Part shown: in pieces, positions 18,544 through 27,897 of the stretch
How the letters are laid out: each line of letters begins with the position of its first letter
Position numbering within the stretch: position 1 is the stretch's first letter
Assembly (NCBI RefSeq): GCF_026151165.2
Contig: NZ_CP117849.1
Span: 1-64,000, forward strand
Direction: 5' to 3'
DNA from: Cryobacterium sp. SO2
GTDB lineage: Bacteria; Actinomycetota; Actinomycetes; Actinomycetales; Microbacteriaceae
DNA: 64,000 nt
Program-made: the position numbers and the translations under genes
Notes under the pieces: generated by a model
The model's input: only the letters and a program-made list of their open reading frames with translations
Told to the model about the DNA's origin: nothing
Databases searched by the model: none

Positions 18544-20241
18544 TTAGCCGGCGCAGTAGGTGAGTTCGACCTCGGACTTCTGGGGCACGTCTCCGGGCGC
18601 CAGCGACTGCTTGGTGATCGGGGAGCCGGGCTGCGCGTCGCAGGTGTAGTCGGGTTCGAGAACCGGCACCAGCTGCAGGGCGGATGCCTGCAGCAGCTGG
18701 TTGGCCGCCGTGAGCGACTGCGCCACCACGTTCGGCATCGTCACCAGGCCGCTCGACACGGTGAAGTCCACCGTGGATCCCGCGGCGGTCTGGCTGTGCG
18801 GCGCCGGCACCGTGTCGATGACGATTCCCTCCGGGACATCCGGAGAGTTCTCGGTGGTGACGGACCCAGAGATGAAGTCGCGTTCGGTGAGGAACGGCTC
18901 GGCGGCCGAGAACGGCTGGTTGGTGGTGTCCGGCATCTCCACGAGCTCAGCACCCGTCGACACGTACACCTTCACCACGGTCGCCGGCGGGGCGATGGTT
19001 CCGGACGGCGGGTCGGTGCGGATGACCTCGTCCTTGGCCACGGTGGGGCTGGCCTCTTCGGCCTTCGTGGCGGCCAGATCCAACTCGAGCAGGGCATCCT
19101 GCGCGTCGTCGTAGCTGTAGCCGGTGAGCACGGGCACGCGCCTCGACGCATCCGGCAGTTCATCGCTGGGGCTCAGGCTGAGCGCCCAGAACATCACCGC
19201 GATGACGATGACGATGACGCTTACGATGCCGGCCCAGATCCAGATCACCGGTGGGCGCCGCTGGGTGCGGTCCATGGTCTGGTCTTCGGCCAGCTGCTTG
19301 AGCGCGAGCTCGGAGGTGGAGGCCACCTCCGGCGGGGCACCGAACAGGCCGCCGGCGAGGTCCTCGGCCGTGCGACGCACAGGGATGTGCCCGGCGCCGG
19401 CGGTTTCCACATCGTTGCGGAATTCGACGGCGCTCTGGTACCGGTCGAAGCGGTCCTTGGCGAGGGCGTGCACAACGACGATGTCGAGGGCGGGGGAGAC
19501 CTTGGGGTTGATCGAGCTCGGCTTGACCGGCGCTTCACTGACGTGCTGGTACGCAACGGCGACCGGGGTGTCCCCGCGGAACGGCGGACGACCGGTGAGC
19601 ATTTCGAAGAGCACCACACCGCTGGAGTACAGGTCGGTGCGGGCATCCACGGATTCGCCCTTGGCCTGCTCGGGCGAGAAGTAGGAGGCGGTGCCCAGGA
19701 TCGCGGTGGTCTGCGCGACCGTCGTGGCGGAGTCGGAGATGGCACGGGCGATACCGAAGTCCATCACCTTCACCTGGCCGGCCTTGGTGATCATGATGTT
19801 GCCCGGCTTGATGTCGCGGTGCACGACCCCGGCGCGGTGCGAGTACTCGAGGGCGGTCAGCACGCCGTCGATGATGCGGACGGCCTCGGTCGAGTCGATC
19901 GGGCCTTCCTTGATGATGTCCTTGAGCAGGCGACCGTCGACGAACTCCATGATGATGAATGGAATCTGAGATTCGGTGCCGTCGTCTTCGGAGATAGTCT
20001 CCTCACCGGCATCGAACACCCGCACGATGGTGGGGTGGGCCATGCGCGCGGCGGCCTGCGCCTCCTGGCGGAAACGGGTGCGGAAGGCGGGGTCGGCGGC
20101 GAGAGACGACTTGAGCAGCTTGATGGCCACTGTACGGCCGAGCCGGGAATCGGTGCCGATGTGCACGTCGGACATGCCGCCGCGTCCGATCGACGCGCCG
20201 ACGCGGTATCGACCAGCAAGCAGTCGGCCCTCATCAGTCAA
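18544..20241 (-). CDS. pknB: PASTA-domain serine/threonine kinase PknB
   Basis: Membrane receptor kinase that senses muropeptides/lipid II through external PASTA repeats and controls cell-wall growth. The 565-residue product has a Hanks kinase domain (Lys41, catalytic Asp143 in HRDIKPGN, Asp161 in DFG, Thr-rich activation loop at 173-180), a cytoplasmic linker, one membrane span at about 332-356 and PASTA-type repeats to the C-terminus (PVLTGYSYDDAQDALLELDL, later units less regular). It is the last gene of the fhaA-to-pknB operon, 84 bp after pknA. Confidence 0.95.
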   Translation of the reverse strand: MTDEGRLLAGRYRVGASIGRGGMSDVHIGTDSRLGRTVAIKLLKSSLAADPAFRTRFRQEAQAAARMAHPTIVRVFDAGEETISEDDGTESQIPFIIMEFVDGRLLKDIIKEGPIDSTEAVRIIDGVLTALEYSHRAGVVHRDIKPGNIMITKAGQVKVMDFGIARAISDSATTVAQTTAILGTASYFSPEQAKGESVDARTDLYSSGVVLFEMLTGRPPFRGDTPVAVAYQHVSEAPVKPSSINPKVSPALDIVVVHALAKDRFDRYQSAVEFRNDVETAGAGHIPVRRTAEDLAGGLFGAPPEVASTSELALKQLAEDQTMDRTQRRPPVIWIWAGIVSVIVIVIAVMFWALSLSPSDELPDASRRVPVLTGYSYDDAQDALLELDLAATKAEEASPTVAKDEVIRTDPPSGTIAPPATVVKVYVSTGAELVEMPDTTNQPFSAAEPFLTERDFISGSVTTENSPDVPEGIVIDTVPAPHSQTAAGSTVDFTVSSGLVTMPNVVAQSLTAANQLLQASALQLVPVLEPDYTCDAQPGSPITKQSLAPGDVPQKSEVELTYCAG

Positions 20242-20325
20242 TGCAAATCTCCCTGCTCGCAGACATTGTTGGTCATTTTACCCTTGGTCCCGCCCGTGGC
20301 CGGTTGCCCGGCCGGGCGGTACCGG

Positions 20326-22071
20326 TTAGCCGGCCGGCTTGGCCGGCGTGGCGGTGGGTGTGGGTGTGGCCGCCGGCGCCGTGACGTCGACGCTGGTGGC
20401 ACCCGAGTATTCGGATTCGACCTGGCCACAGAAGTAGCGGAACTTGACCGTGAAGTCCCCGGTGCCGGCCGTGACGGTGGCGGTGGTGACGTCGGCGCCG
20501 GTGGGGGCGGGCGACTGGGTGCCGTTGCCCTCGGCGAGCAGTTCGTAACCGGAGAGCTCCTGACCGGCGGGGCAGGACTGGGCCGGCCACGTGACCGTGA
20601 CCGTGCCGGCGGGCGCGACGGTGGCGGGTGTGGCGGTGGGCGTGCCGGACGGGGCGTCCGGCAGCGCGACGTCGCCGTAGACGCGCACGGTGATCTCGGT
20701 GCCCTTGGCGACGGACCCGGTGGGGTTGATGCCGTAGACGGTGTCGATCTGCTCGGCCGTGGTGGCGGCCTTGTCGGCGACCACGTTCGCGCTGAGTTCC
20801 ATCTCGCTGAGCTTGTCTCTGGCGGCGGAGCTGGTCAGGCCCAGGAACTCGTCCTGGTTGACCCGCACGGTGGTGGGCGTGGCGGAGGGCGTGGGCGTCG
20901 GAGTCTCCGCCGGCGTCTCAACGGGTGTGGAGGACGTGGACGGAGCCGGATCCGGAGTGCTGGTCTGCTGGGTGAAGAGCGTGACCAGGGTACCGACCAG
21001 CACGAGCCCGAGGATCGAGATGAGCGCGATGAGCGGCCAGGTCCACGGGCTGCGTTTCTTCTTCTTCGGCGGCGTCTTGGCCGCTGCGGCCGCGGCCGCC
21101 TCCGCACGGGTGGCCGGCTGCGTGCCGGCCGCACCGGCGGACGGCATCAGCATGGTGGTCTGGTTGGTGCCGGCGCCGGGCATCAGCTGGGTGGCGGCGG
21201 TGGGCGTGATCCCGGCCATGACGGCGGGCACGGATGCCGCTGCCGCCGCGACGTCGCCACGGCGCAGCGCGATGGCGGCGCGCGCCAGATGCGCCGCTGA
21301 GGCGGGCCGCTCGGCCGGGTTCTTGGCCAGGCAGGAGATCACCAGGTTGCGAACCGGCTCGGACACGGTATCGGGCAGCGGCGGCGGCTGCTCGTTGATC
21401 TGCGCCATGGCGATCGCAACCTGCGACTCGCCCGTGAACGGGCGGCGGCCGGCGAGGCTTTCGTAGGCGACGATGCCGAGGGAGTAGATGTCGGTGGTCG
21501 GCGAGGCTGAACGTCCGCTGGCCTGCTCCGGGGAGAGGTACTGCACGGTGCCCATGACCTGGCCGGTCGCGGTGAGCGGAACCTGGTCGGCGATGCGCGC
21601 GATTCCGAAGTCGGTGATCTTGACCCGGCCCTCGGGCGTGATCAGCAGGTTGCCCGGCTTGATGTCGCGGTGAACGAGGCCGGCGGCGTGCGCGGCGTGC
21701 AGGGCGGCGGCGGTCTGCGCCACGATGTCGAGGACCTTGTCGGCGGGCAGGGTGTGCTCGCGTTCGAGGATGGTGGAGAGCGCCTCACCGGGAACGAGTT
21801 CCATCACGAGGAACGCGCTGCCGTCTTCTTCGCCGTAGTCGAACACGTTGGCGATGCCTTCGTGGTTGACGAGGGCGGCGTGGCGTGCCTCAGCGCGGAA
21901 GCGCTCGAGGAAGCCCGGATCGCCGAGGTATTCGTCCTTGAGGATCTTGATGGCGACCGTGCGCCCGATCACGAGGTCGACGGATTGCCAAACCTCGCCC
22001 ATACCGCCGATGGCGATGCGGGATTGCAGCTCGTATCGTCCCCCGAAGGTGAGCCCTGCTGTGGGTCTCAT
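20326..22071 (-). CDS. pknA: Serine/threonine kinase PknA-like, with PASTA and FN3-like exterior
   Basis: Second kinase of the cell-shape cluster. The 581-residue product has a complete kinase domain (Lys42, Asp136 in HRDIKPGN, Asp154 in DFG), an Ala/Pro-rich linker, a lysine stop-transfer block, one membrane span (about 346-367), a Thr/Pro-rich stalk, one PASTA-like unit, and a fibronectin-like segment with two Cys ending in a Pro/Thr-rich tail. Mycobacterial PknA lacks PASTA domains, so the exterior here is more elaborate. It overlaps pbpA by 4 bp. Confidence 0.92.
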   Translation of the reverse strand: MRPTAGLTFGGRYELQSRIAIGGMGEVWQSVDLVIGRTVAIKILKDEYLGDPGFLERFRAEARHAALVNHEGIANVFDYGEEDGSAFLVMELVPGEALSTILEREHTLPADKVLDIVAQTAAALHAAHAAGLVHRDIKPGNLLITPEGRVKITDFGIARIADQVPLTATGQVMGTVQYLSPEQASGRSASPTTDIYSLGIVAYESLAGRRPFTGESQVAIAMAQINEQPPPLPDTVSEPVRNLVISCLAKNPAERPASAAHLARAAIALRRGDVAAAAASVPAVMAGITPTAATQLMPGAGTNQTTMLMPSAGAAGTQPATRAEAAAAAAAKTPPKKKKRSPWTWPLIALISILGLVLVGTLVTLFTQQTSTPDPAPSTSSTPVETPAETPTPTPSATPTTVRVNQDEFLGLTSSAARDKLSEMELSANVVADKAATTAEQIDTVYGINPTGSVAKGTEITVRVYGDVALPDAPSGTPTATPATVAPAGTVTVTWPAQSCPAGQELSGYELLAEGNGTQSPAPTGADVTTATVTAGTGDFTVKFRYFCGQVESEYSGATSVDVTAPAATPTPTATPAKPAG

Positions 22072-23519
22072 TTATTCAGCACCGCCTCTAGTACCTGTTT
22101 CGCTATCGGTGCGGCAAGCAAGTTGCCGTACCCCGTCTGACCGAGTCCCCCGCCATCTTCGATGAGAACGGTGATCGCGTATTGCGGGTCATCCGCGGGA
22201 GCGAATCCGGTGAACCATAGAGTGTATGGATCGTCGTCGCCGTTCTCCGCAGTCCCCGTTTTTCCCGCCACGTCGACTCCGTCTATTCTTGCATTGCTCG
22301 CGGCACCGTCCTGGACTCCATTGACCATCATCTGGGTCATGGTGGCCGCGGTTTCGGCGCTGATCACGCGATCTGCGGCGACAGGTTCGAAGGTTTGCAA
22401 TGGGCTGAGGTCGGGCGCCAGGATCTGGTCGACGAGGTTGGGCTGCATTTCAATCCCTCCGTTGGCGATCGTGGCCGATACCAGGGCCATCTGGAGCGGT
22501 GTCGCCCGCACGCTGGTCTGCCCGAATGCCGAGAGCGCCGTCTGCGCGTCGTCGGGATCCTCGGGGTAGACGCTGGCCGTGACCGACAGTGGGATGGAGA
22601 ACTCGGAGTTGAATCCGAACTTCTCGGCCATCGCGCGGATGGCGTCATCGCCCAGCTGCAGGCCGAGCTCGGCCATCGGGATGTTGCAGGACAGCCGCAG
22701 GGCCGTGGCGATGGTGACGGTGTCGCCGGCGCCGCAGGTGCCGCCACCGGAGTTGGTGACGATGGAGCTGGAATTGGGCAGCTGGTACGTGGCGGGGTTC
22801 GGGAAGGTGCTCTCCGGGGTGAACTGGCCCGATTCCAGGGCGGTGGCCACCACGACGAGCTTGAAGACCGAGCCGGGCGGGTTGAGCGAGTTGATGGCCC
22901 GGTTGATCAGCGGGTCGCCGGGGGCGTTCACGAGGGCGTCGTAGGTGTCGTTGACCGCGGCGCTGTCGTGCACGGCCAGCTGGTTGGGGTCGTAGCTGGG
23001 CTTGGAGACCATGGCGAGAACCCGGCCGGTGGACGGCTCGGTGACGACCACGGAGCCGGTGAGGTCGCCCAGGGCGTCCCAGGCGGCCTGCTGCGCGACG
23101 GGGTCGATGCTGGTTTCCACGGCGGCGCCCTTGGGGTCCTGCCCGGTGACCAGGCTGGAGACCTGGTCGAAGAATTGCGCGTTCGAGGTGCCGCTGAGCT
23201 CGCCGTTGAGGGCCTGCTCGAGCCCGGTGGGGGCGCCGTTGACGGGGATGAACCCGGTGATCGGGGCGTAGAGCAGTCCGTTGCTGTAGGTGCGCTGGAA
23301 CTTGTAGTTGTCGTCGACCGGCATGGACTGGGCGATCGGCTCACCGCCGGCGAGGATCGCGCCGCGTTCGACGGAGTAGCTGTCGAGCAACGTGCGGGTG
23401 TTGCGGTCATCCGCGGACAGGTTGTCGGACTGGAAGACCTGGATGATGGACGTGGAGCAGAGCAGCGCCACGAACATCAGCAGCACCACGATGCTGACGC
23501 GCTTGAGTTCACGATTCAT
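22068..23519 (-). CDS. pbpA: Class B penicillin-binding protein PbpA
   Basis: Peptidoglycan transpeptidase that crosslinks stem peptides, paired with RodA glycosyltransferase. The 483-residue product has an N-terminal membrane anchor (about 7-28), a dimerisation region, and a transpeptidase domain with SVFK (Ser217-Lys220), SCN (277-279) and KTG (420-422). It is co-transcribed with rodA (start directly abuts the rodA stop) and overlaps pknA. In mycobacteria the same gene pair is needed for septation and cell length. Confidence 0.95.
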   Translation of the reverse strand: MNRELKRVSIVVLLMFVALLCSTSIIQVFQSDNLSADDRNTRTLLDSYSVERGAILAGGEPIAQSMPVDDNYKFQRTYSNGLLYAPITGFIPVNGAPTGLEQALNGELSGTSNAQFFDQVSSLVTGQDPKGAAVETSIDPVAQQAAWDALGDLTGSVVVTEPSTGRVLAMVSKPSYDPNQLAVHDSAAVNDTYDALVNAPGDPLINRAINSLNPPGSVFKLVVVATALESGQFTPESTFPNPATYQLPNSSSIVTNSGGGTCGAGDTVTIATALRLSCNIPMAELGLQLGDDAIRAMAEKFGFNSEFSIPLSVTASVYPEDPDDAQTALSAFGQTSVRATPLQMALVSATIANGGIEMQPNLVDQILAPDLSPLQTFEPVAADRVISAETAATMTQMMVNGVQDGAASNARIDGVDVAGKTGTAENGDDDPYTLWFTGFAPADDPQYAITVLIEDGGGLGQTGYGNLLAAPIAKQVLEAVLNK

Positions 23520-24926
23520 CTAGACCACCAGCCGAGGTTGGTTGCGTACGGTGTCGCTCAGGCGCAGCAGAAGCGCCACGATGATCCAGTTGGCCACGAG
23601 CGAGGAGCCTCCGGCGGCCAGGAACGGGGTGGTGAGCCCGGTGAGCGGGATCACCCGGGTGACGCCGCCGATAACGATGAAGCACTGCAGAGCCACGACG
23701 AAGGAGAGACCCACGCCGAGGAGCTTGCCGAAGTCGTCTTGGCCGGCGAAGCCGATGCGGAAGCCGCGGGCGACGAAGAGCAAGTACAGGGCCAGGATGG
23801 CGAACAGGCCGGCCAGGCCGAGTTCTTCGCCCAGGCTGGCGATGATGTAGTCGCTCTGCGGCACCGGGGTGAGTTCGGGTCGGCCCTGGCCGAGGCCGGT
23901 GCCGATCAGGCCGCCCTTGGCGAGGCCGAACAGACCCTGCACCAGCTGGTAGCTGCCGCCGTCCGCGCCGTACACGGCCGGGTTGAGCGCATCCAGCCAG
24001 TTGGTGAACCGGCCGTTGACGTAGTCGAGGGTCTGGCTGGCGATGAGGGCGCCGCCGAGGAACAGCGACATGCCCAGCAGCACCCAGCTGAGCCGGCCGG
24101 TGGCGAGGTAGAGCATCACCAGGAACAGGCCGAAGTAGAGCAGGGCGGTGCCGAGGTCGCGCTGGAAGATGATGACCGACATCGACAGAGCCCAGACGAC
24201 GAGGATCGGGCCCAGGTCGCGCAGCCGCGGGAAGCGCATCCCCAGGAATTTCTTGCCCACCATGGACAGGCTGTCGCGGTTGCGCACCAGATACCCGGCG
24301 AAGAACACGGCCAGCGCGATCTTGGCGATCTCGCCGGGCTGGAAGGTGGCGAAGTCGCCGAACCCGATCCAGACCCTGGCGCCGCTGACTTCGCGGCCGA
24401 GGCCGGGCACGAGGGGCAGCAGCAGCAGCGCGACACCGACGAAGCCGGCCACGTAGGTGTACCGGAACAGCACGCGGTGGTTGCGGATGATGAGGATCAC
24501 GGCGATGGCGCAGGCGATGGCCAGGCCGCTCCACACGGTCTGCCGCACGGCGGCGCTGGCCCAGCCGCTTTCGTTGTTGGCGATGTCGATGCGGTAGATC
24601 ATGGCGATGCCGATGCCGTTGAGCAGGGTGGCGATGGGCAGGAGGAACGGGTCGGCCTCGCGCGCCACGAACCGCAGCACGAAGTGCATGGCGATGACCA
24701 GGCCGGACAGGCTGGCACCGAGCAGCACCAGGGTGGTGTCGATCACCCCGAGCGCGCCCAGCTGCACGAGCACCACGGCACCGAGGTTGATGCCGCAGGC
24801 GATGACGAGCAGGAACAACTCGAGGTTGCGCAGCTTCTGCGGCAGGTGCAGGCGGCGGATCTTGCCCGTGGCCGGGGCGGATTCGCGGGCACGGGCATCC
24901 GTGGTCTGGTTACTCTGCCGGGGCAC
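23520..24926 (-). CDS. rodA: SEDS glycosyltransferase RodA/FtsW
   Basis: Polymerises lipid II into glycan strands in the membrane. The 468-residue product has about ten to twelve hydrophobic spans and SEDS signatures such as FQPGEIAKIALAVF and GLGQGRPELTPVPQSDYI. The GTG start at 24926 overlaps the phosphatase gene by 17 bp. Its gene order between pstP and pbpA matches the mycobacterial rodA cluster, which favours RodA over FtsW. Confidence 0.94.
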   Translation of the reverse strand: MPRQSNQTTDARARESAPATGKIRRLHLPQKLRNLELFLLVIACGINLGAVVLVQLGALGVIDTTLVLLGASLSGLVIAMHFVLRFVAREADPFLLPIATLLNGIGIAMIYRIDIANNESGWASAAVRQTVWSGLAIACAIAVILIIRNHRVLFRYTYVAGFVGVALLLLPLVPGLGREVSGARVWIGFGDFATFQPGEIAKIALAVFFAGYLVRNRDSLSMVGKKFLGMRFPRLRDLGPILVVWALSMSVIIFQRDLGTALLYFGLFLVMLYLATGRLSWVLLGMSLFLGGALIASQTLDYVNGRFTNWLDALNPAVYGADGGSYQLVQGLFGLAKGGLIGTGLGQGRPELTPVPQSDYIIASLGEELGLAGLFAILALYLLFVARGFRIGFAGQDDFGKLLGVGLSFVVALQCFIVIGGVTRVIPLTGLTTPFLAAGGSSLVANWIIVALLLRLSDTVRNQPRLVV

Positions 24927-26139
24927 TGCTCAACCGTTCCACAATGAGTTTGGCGTCTTCCAGCGACGACGCGCTGATGGTGCGCTCCACCTGCTGGCGG
25001 TCGTAGACGCGCAGCTGGTTCAGTTCCAGGTCGGTGTCTTCGTAGACGCTGGAGAGCTTGATCGGGCCGAGGTCTTGCTGGATGCCCTGGTAGATGGCGA
25101 CGGTGCTGCCCTCCACGCCCACGTAGTAGCGGCTCTGCGTCCACTGGTAGCCGAGCAGCGCCGCGCCCAAGATGGCCACGACGAGTAAGACGATGCCGGC
25201 CAGCCAGGTGACCTTGCGCCGCAACGCACGGCGGGCATCCTCTTCGATGAGCTCGGAGAGGTAGTCCTGCGAGTCGGGCTCGAAGTGGGTTTCCCGCACC
25301 GGGTGCAGCCGCAGCGAGGGGATGCGCGGGGCGCGGGTGCGCACCGGCTCCTCACCGAAGGCGAGGGGAGCGGAGGCGGAGCCCACCACGATGGGTTCGC
25401 CCCGGCGTTCCTCGCCGTCGCCGATGTCGACGACCACGATGGTGACGTTGTCGGGGGCGCCGCCGTCCAAGCTTTCCTTCACCAGCCTGTCGGCCACGGC
25501 CTGCGCGTCGATCGGGGACTTGAGGGCGTTGCCGATGCCGGTGTTCGATACCACGCCGCTGAGCCCGTCGGAGCAGATCAGCCAGCGGTCACCGGCGCGG
25601 GTAGCCAGGATGGACGTGTCGATCTCGGGGGACGCCTCGACGTCGCCGAGCACCCGCATGAGCACGGACCGGCGCGGGTGCACCATGGCCTCGGCTTCGG
25701 TGATGCGTCCGCTGTCGACGAGGCGCTGCACGAAGGTGTGGTCGGTGGTGATCTGGGACAGTTCGCCGTCGCGGAACAGATAGATGCGGGAGTCGCCGAT
25801 GTGGGCGATGGCAACCTGGTCGTGCAGCACCACGAGGGCGCTGACCGTGGTGCCCATGCCGGTGAGTTCGGCGTGCTCGAAGACGGTTTCGGCCAGCTGC
25901 GAGTTCGCGGCGATGAGCGCGGCCTGCAGGGCGAATTCGGCGTCCTGCGCCGACAGGTAGGCCTTGTCGGCCTCCATGATGCGTTTGGTGGCGATGGCGG
26001 AGGCGACGTCGCCGCCGGCGTGCCCGCCCATGCCGTCGGCAACGACGAACAGGGTGTGCCCGGCGTACCCGGAGTCCTGGTTGTTGGATCGAATCTTGCC
26101 AACGTTGGACGCGGCTGCGCTGTGACTAACCGATGCCAT
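24910..26139 (-). CDS. pstP: PP2C-type Ser/Thr phosphatase PstP
   Basis: Membrane-anchored metal-dependent phosphatase that reverses PknA/PknB phosphorylation. The 409-residue product has a PP2C domain (VVADGMGGHAGGDVAS with metal-binding Asp; SDGLSG; GAPDNVTIVVVDI), a juxtamembrane linker, one hydrophobic span at about 314-336, and an extracytoplasmic tail of about 70 residues. It is the third gene of the operon, 3 bp after fhaB. Confidence 0.95.
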   Translation of the reverse strand: MASVSHSAAASNVGKIRSNNQDSGYAGHTLFVVADGMGGHAGGDVASAIATKRIMEADKAYLSAQDAEFALQAALIAANSQLAETVFEHAELTGMGTTVSALVVLHDQVAIAHIGDSRIYLFRDGELSQITTDHTFVQRLVDSGRITEAEAMVHPRRSVLMRVLGDVEASPEIDTSILATRAGDRWLICSDGLSGVVSNTGIGNALKSPIDAQAVADRLVKESLDGGAPDNVTIVVVDIGDGEERRGEPIVVGSASAPLAFGEEPVRTRAPRIPSLRLHPVRETHFEPDSQDYLSELIEEDARRALRRKVTWLAGIVLLVVAILGAALLGYQWTQSRYYVGVEGSTVAIYQGIQQDLGPIKLSSVYEDTDLELNQLRVYDRQQVERTISASSLEDAKLIVERLSSAPAE

Positions 26140-26142
26140 GCA

Positions 26143-26742
26143 CTACCGCCGGAGCTCGAAGCTGGTCGCGCCGATCTTGACGGTGGTGTTCAGCGGAACC
26201 GAGGTGGGCACCGCCACGCGTTTGCCGTTGAGGAAGGTGCCGTTGGTGGAGTCGAGGTCCTGCAGCATCCAGTCGTCGTGCCAGAGCATCAGGCGCGCGT
26301 GGTGGGTGGAGGTGTAGTCGTCCCGGATGACCAGGCTGGAATCGCTGGAGCGGCCGATGGTGATCGGCTCTGACCCGAGCGGGAAGTCGGTGCCGGCTTT
26401 GGGGCCGGAGGTGATGACCAGCCGGGTGGCGGTCTGGGTGGTGGCCATCTCCGGGCCGGACGACACCGGCGGGGCCGCTGCCTGACGGGCGAACTGCTCG
26501 GTGGGGGCGGATGCCGAGGCGGCCGGCGGCTGCGCGAACGCTCCAGCCGGAACGGGGGCGGGCGGCGGGGTGGCGAAGGGGACCGGGGCGGCGGCCGCGG
26601 CGGGCGCATCCGTGGCGAGCTTGCGCACCCGGTGGCCGAACAGGTCGCTGCGCAGGGCGTAGACGATGCCGAAGATGAACAGCCAGAGCACCAGCAGGAA
26701 CGCCAGGCGCAGCACCAACAGGGTCAGTTCACTGGGATTCAT
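26143..26742 (-). CDS. fhaB: FHA-domain membrane protein FhaB (FipA-like position)
   Basis: Phosphothreonine reader tied to the PknA/PknB pathway. The 199-residue product has an N-terminal membrane span (about 5-29), a Pro/Ala-rich linker (about 48-95), and a C-terminal FHA domain with the phospho-binding pattern IGRSSDSSLVI, STHHARL and STNGTFLNG. ATG 26742 overlaps the fhaA stop as ATGA, which sets the start; longer upstream frames lie inside fhaA. Confidence 0.92.
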   Translation of the reverse strand: MNPSELTLLVLRLAFLLVLWLFIFGIVYALRSDLFGHRVRKLATDAPAAAAAPVPFATPPPAPVPAGAFAQPPAASASAPTEQFARQAAAPPVSSGPEMATTQTATRLVITSGPKAGTDFPLGSEPITIGRSSDSSLVIRDDYTSTHHARLMLWHDDWMLQDLDSTNGTFLNGKRVAVPTSVPLNTTVKIGATSFELRR

Positions 26743-27485
26743 GCGTTCGGCCCCCAAAATCCGCCCATGTCGTGTCGCTGGGTGGCATCGTCGACCCGGC
26801 GGGCTTCGGCCTGGTCGGCGCCGGCCTGCGCGACGACCCGGAAGACGATGCGGGTGCGGCCGATGGTGATGACCGAGTCGGGCTCGAGGATCGCCTGCTT
26901 GACGGGGGAGCCGTTGAGCTGGGAGCCGTTGGTGGAGCCGAGGTCGCGCACCTGGGCGCGGGCGCCGTCCCAGATGATCTCGACGTGGCGGCGGGAGGTG
27001 CCGGTGTCGTCGATGGTGATGTCGGCATCCGAGCCGCGGCCGATGACCGTGCGGGACTTGACCAGCTGGTGGCGCTGACCGTTGATGTCGACCACCGGGG
27101 TCCAAGCGACGGTGCCCTTGACCGACGTGGAGTCGACCTGCACCATGCCCACGCTGAGAGTGTCGTCGTTGGCGAAGGCGATCGAGACCGCGCCGGTGAA
27201 CTGGTAGCCCTGCGAGGCGGCGTGCTGCTGCACGAGCTGGCTGAGTTCGTCGATGAGGGCGGGGCCCAGATCGATCATGCGGCGGTAGTCGGCCTCGGCC
27301 AGGCGCACGGTGAAGCGGTTGGGAGCCAGGATGCGGTCGCGGGAGACGACGGCGGCTTTGGTGTCGAGCTCACGACGCAGCGCTGAGGTGATCTCCACCG
27401 GCTGCACGCCCGACTTGAAGGTCTTGGCGAAAGCACCGTTTACGGCGCGCTCAAGACCTTTCTCAAAGCTGTCCAGTATGCCCAC
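26739..27485 (-). CDS. fhaA: DUF3662 and FHA-domain protein FhaA
   Basis: First gene of the kinase/wall operon. The 248-residue product has an N-terminal DUF3662 domain (about 1-120) and a C-terminal FHA domain (IGRGSDADITI, SRRHVEI, STNGSQLNG). FhaA homologues bind phosphorylated MviN and affect peptidoglycan synthesis. The mycobacterial protein has a longer linker; here it is nearly absent. GTG 27485 follows GGGAG. Confidence 0.93.
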   Translation of the reverse strand: MGILDSFEKGLERAVNGAFAKTFKSGVQPVEITSALRRELDTKAAVVSRDRILAPNRFTVRLAEADYRRMIDLGPALIDELSQLVQQHAASQGYQFTGAVSIAFANDDTLSVGMVQVDSTSVKGTVAWTPVVDINGQRHQLVKSRTVIGRGSDADITIDDTGTSRRHVEIIWDGARAQVRDLGSTNGSQLNGSPVKQAILEPDSVITIGRTRIVFRVVAQAGADQAEARRVDDATQRHDMGGFWGPNA

Positions 27486-27543
27486 AGGTCTCCCGATCCG
27501 GTCCGTTTGGCTATCAGCATGTTACTTGCCTCACGTGTTAACT

Positions 27544-27618
27544 CGCCCAATGGGCGGGTCAGGGCACGGGAAGTCATCCTACGGGGGTAGTGGCGTTGAA
27601 CCACCAATGGGGGTGGTT
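27544..27618. promoter_or_regulatory. Paired inverted repeats upstream of fhaA
   Basis: CGCCCA-A-TGGGCG (27544-27556) and AACCACC/GGTGGTT (27599-27605 with 27612-27618) lie in the 228-bp spacer between fhaA and tRNA-Leu, 59 and 114 bp before the fhaA start. They may be operators of the cell-wall operon; neither has a T tract. I see no gene in the spacer. Confidence 0.4.
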
Positions 27619-27713
27619 TGAGAGGATTCGTGACCGGTTGTGCCGGGATCAGTCCGGGCCGAATTGCGCCGAATGGCGTTGGGGCCCCACGGAATGCTAG
27701 GATTTCAAAGTTC

Positions 27714-27797
27714 GCGCGAGTGGCGGAATTGGCAGACGCGCTGGCTTCAGGTGCCAGTATTCGAAAGGATGTGGGGGTTCAAGTCCCCCCTCGCGCA
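27714..27797 (+). tRNA. tRNA-Leu (CAG)
   Basis: Class II tRNA of 84 nt: acceptor GCGCGAG pairs with CTCGCGC, anticodon stem CTGGC/GCCAG with anticodon CAG at 27748-27750, a long variable arm, and a T-arm with GGTTCAAGTCC. CCA is not encoded. Confidence 0.96.
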
Positions 27798-27839
27798 CAG
27801 TATGCAAGTGCACGATGGATGAAAATCTGCGCGAACAGG

Positions 27840-27867
27840 AAAGGCCTCCGGGAAACCGGGGGCCTTT
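27840..27867 (+). terminator. Terminator after tRNA-Leu
   Basis: A 12-bp stem with one mismatch (27840-27851 with 27856-27867), loop GAAA, ending in TTTC. It sits between tRNA-Leu and the convergent lipoprotein gene and could serve both. Confidence 0.8.
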
Positions 27868-27897
27868 CGTCATTCCCGGGCTGCGTCCGCGTGCCCG

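Noticed and set aside
22395..24947. An 850-codon plus-strand frame across pbpA and rodA, and an 834-codon one across pknA/pknB.
   Set aside because: Composition is typical of antisense high-GC shadows, and both overlap unambiguous catalytic genes for their full length.
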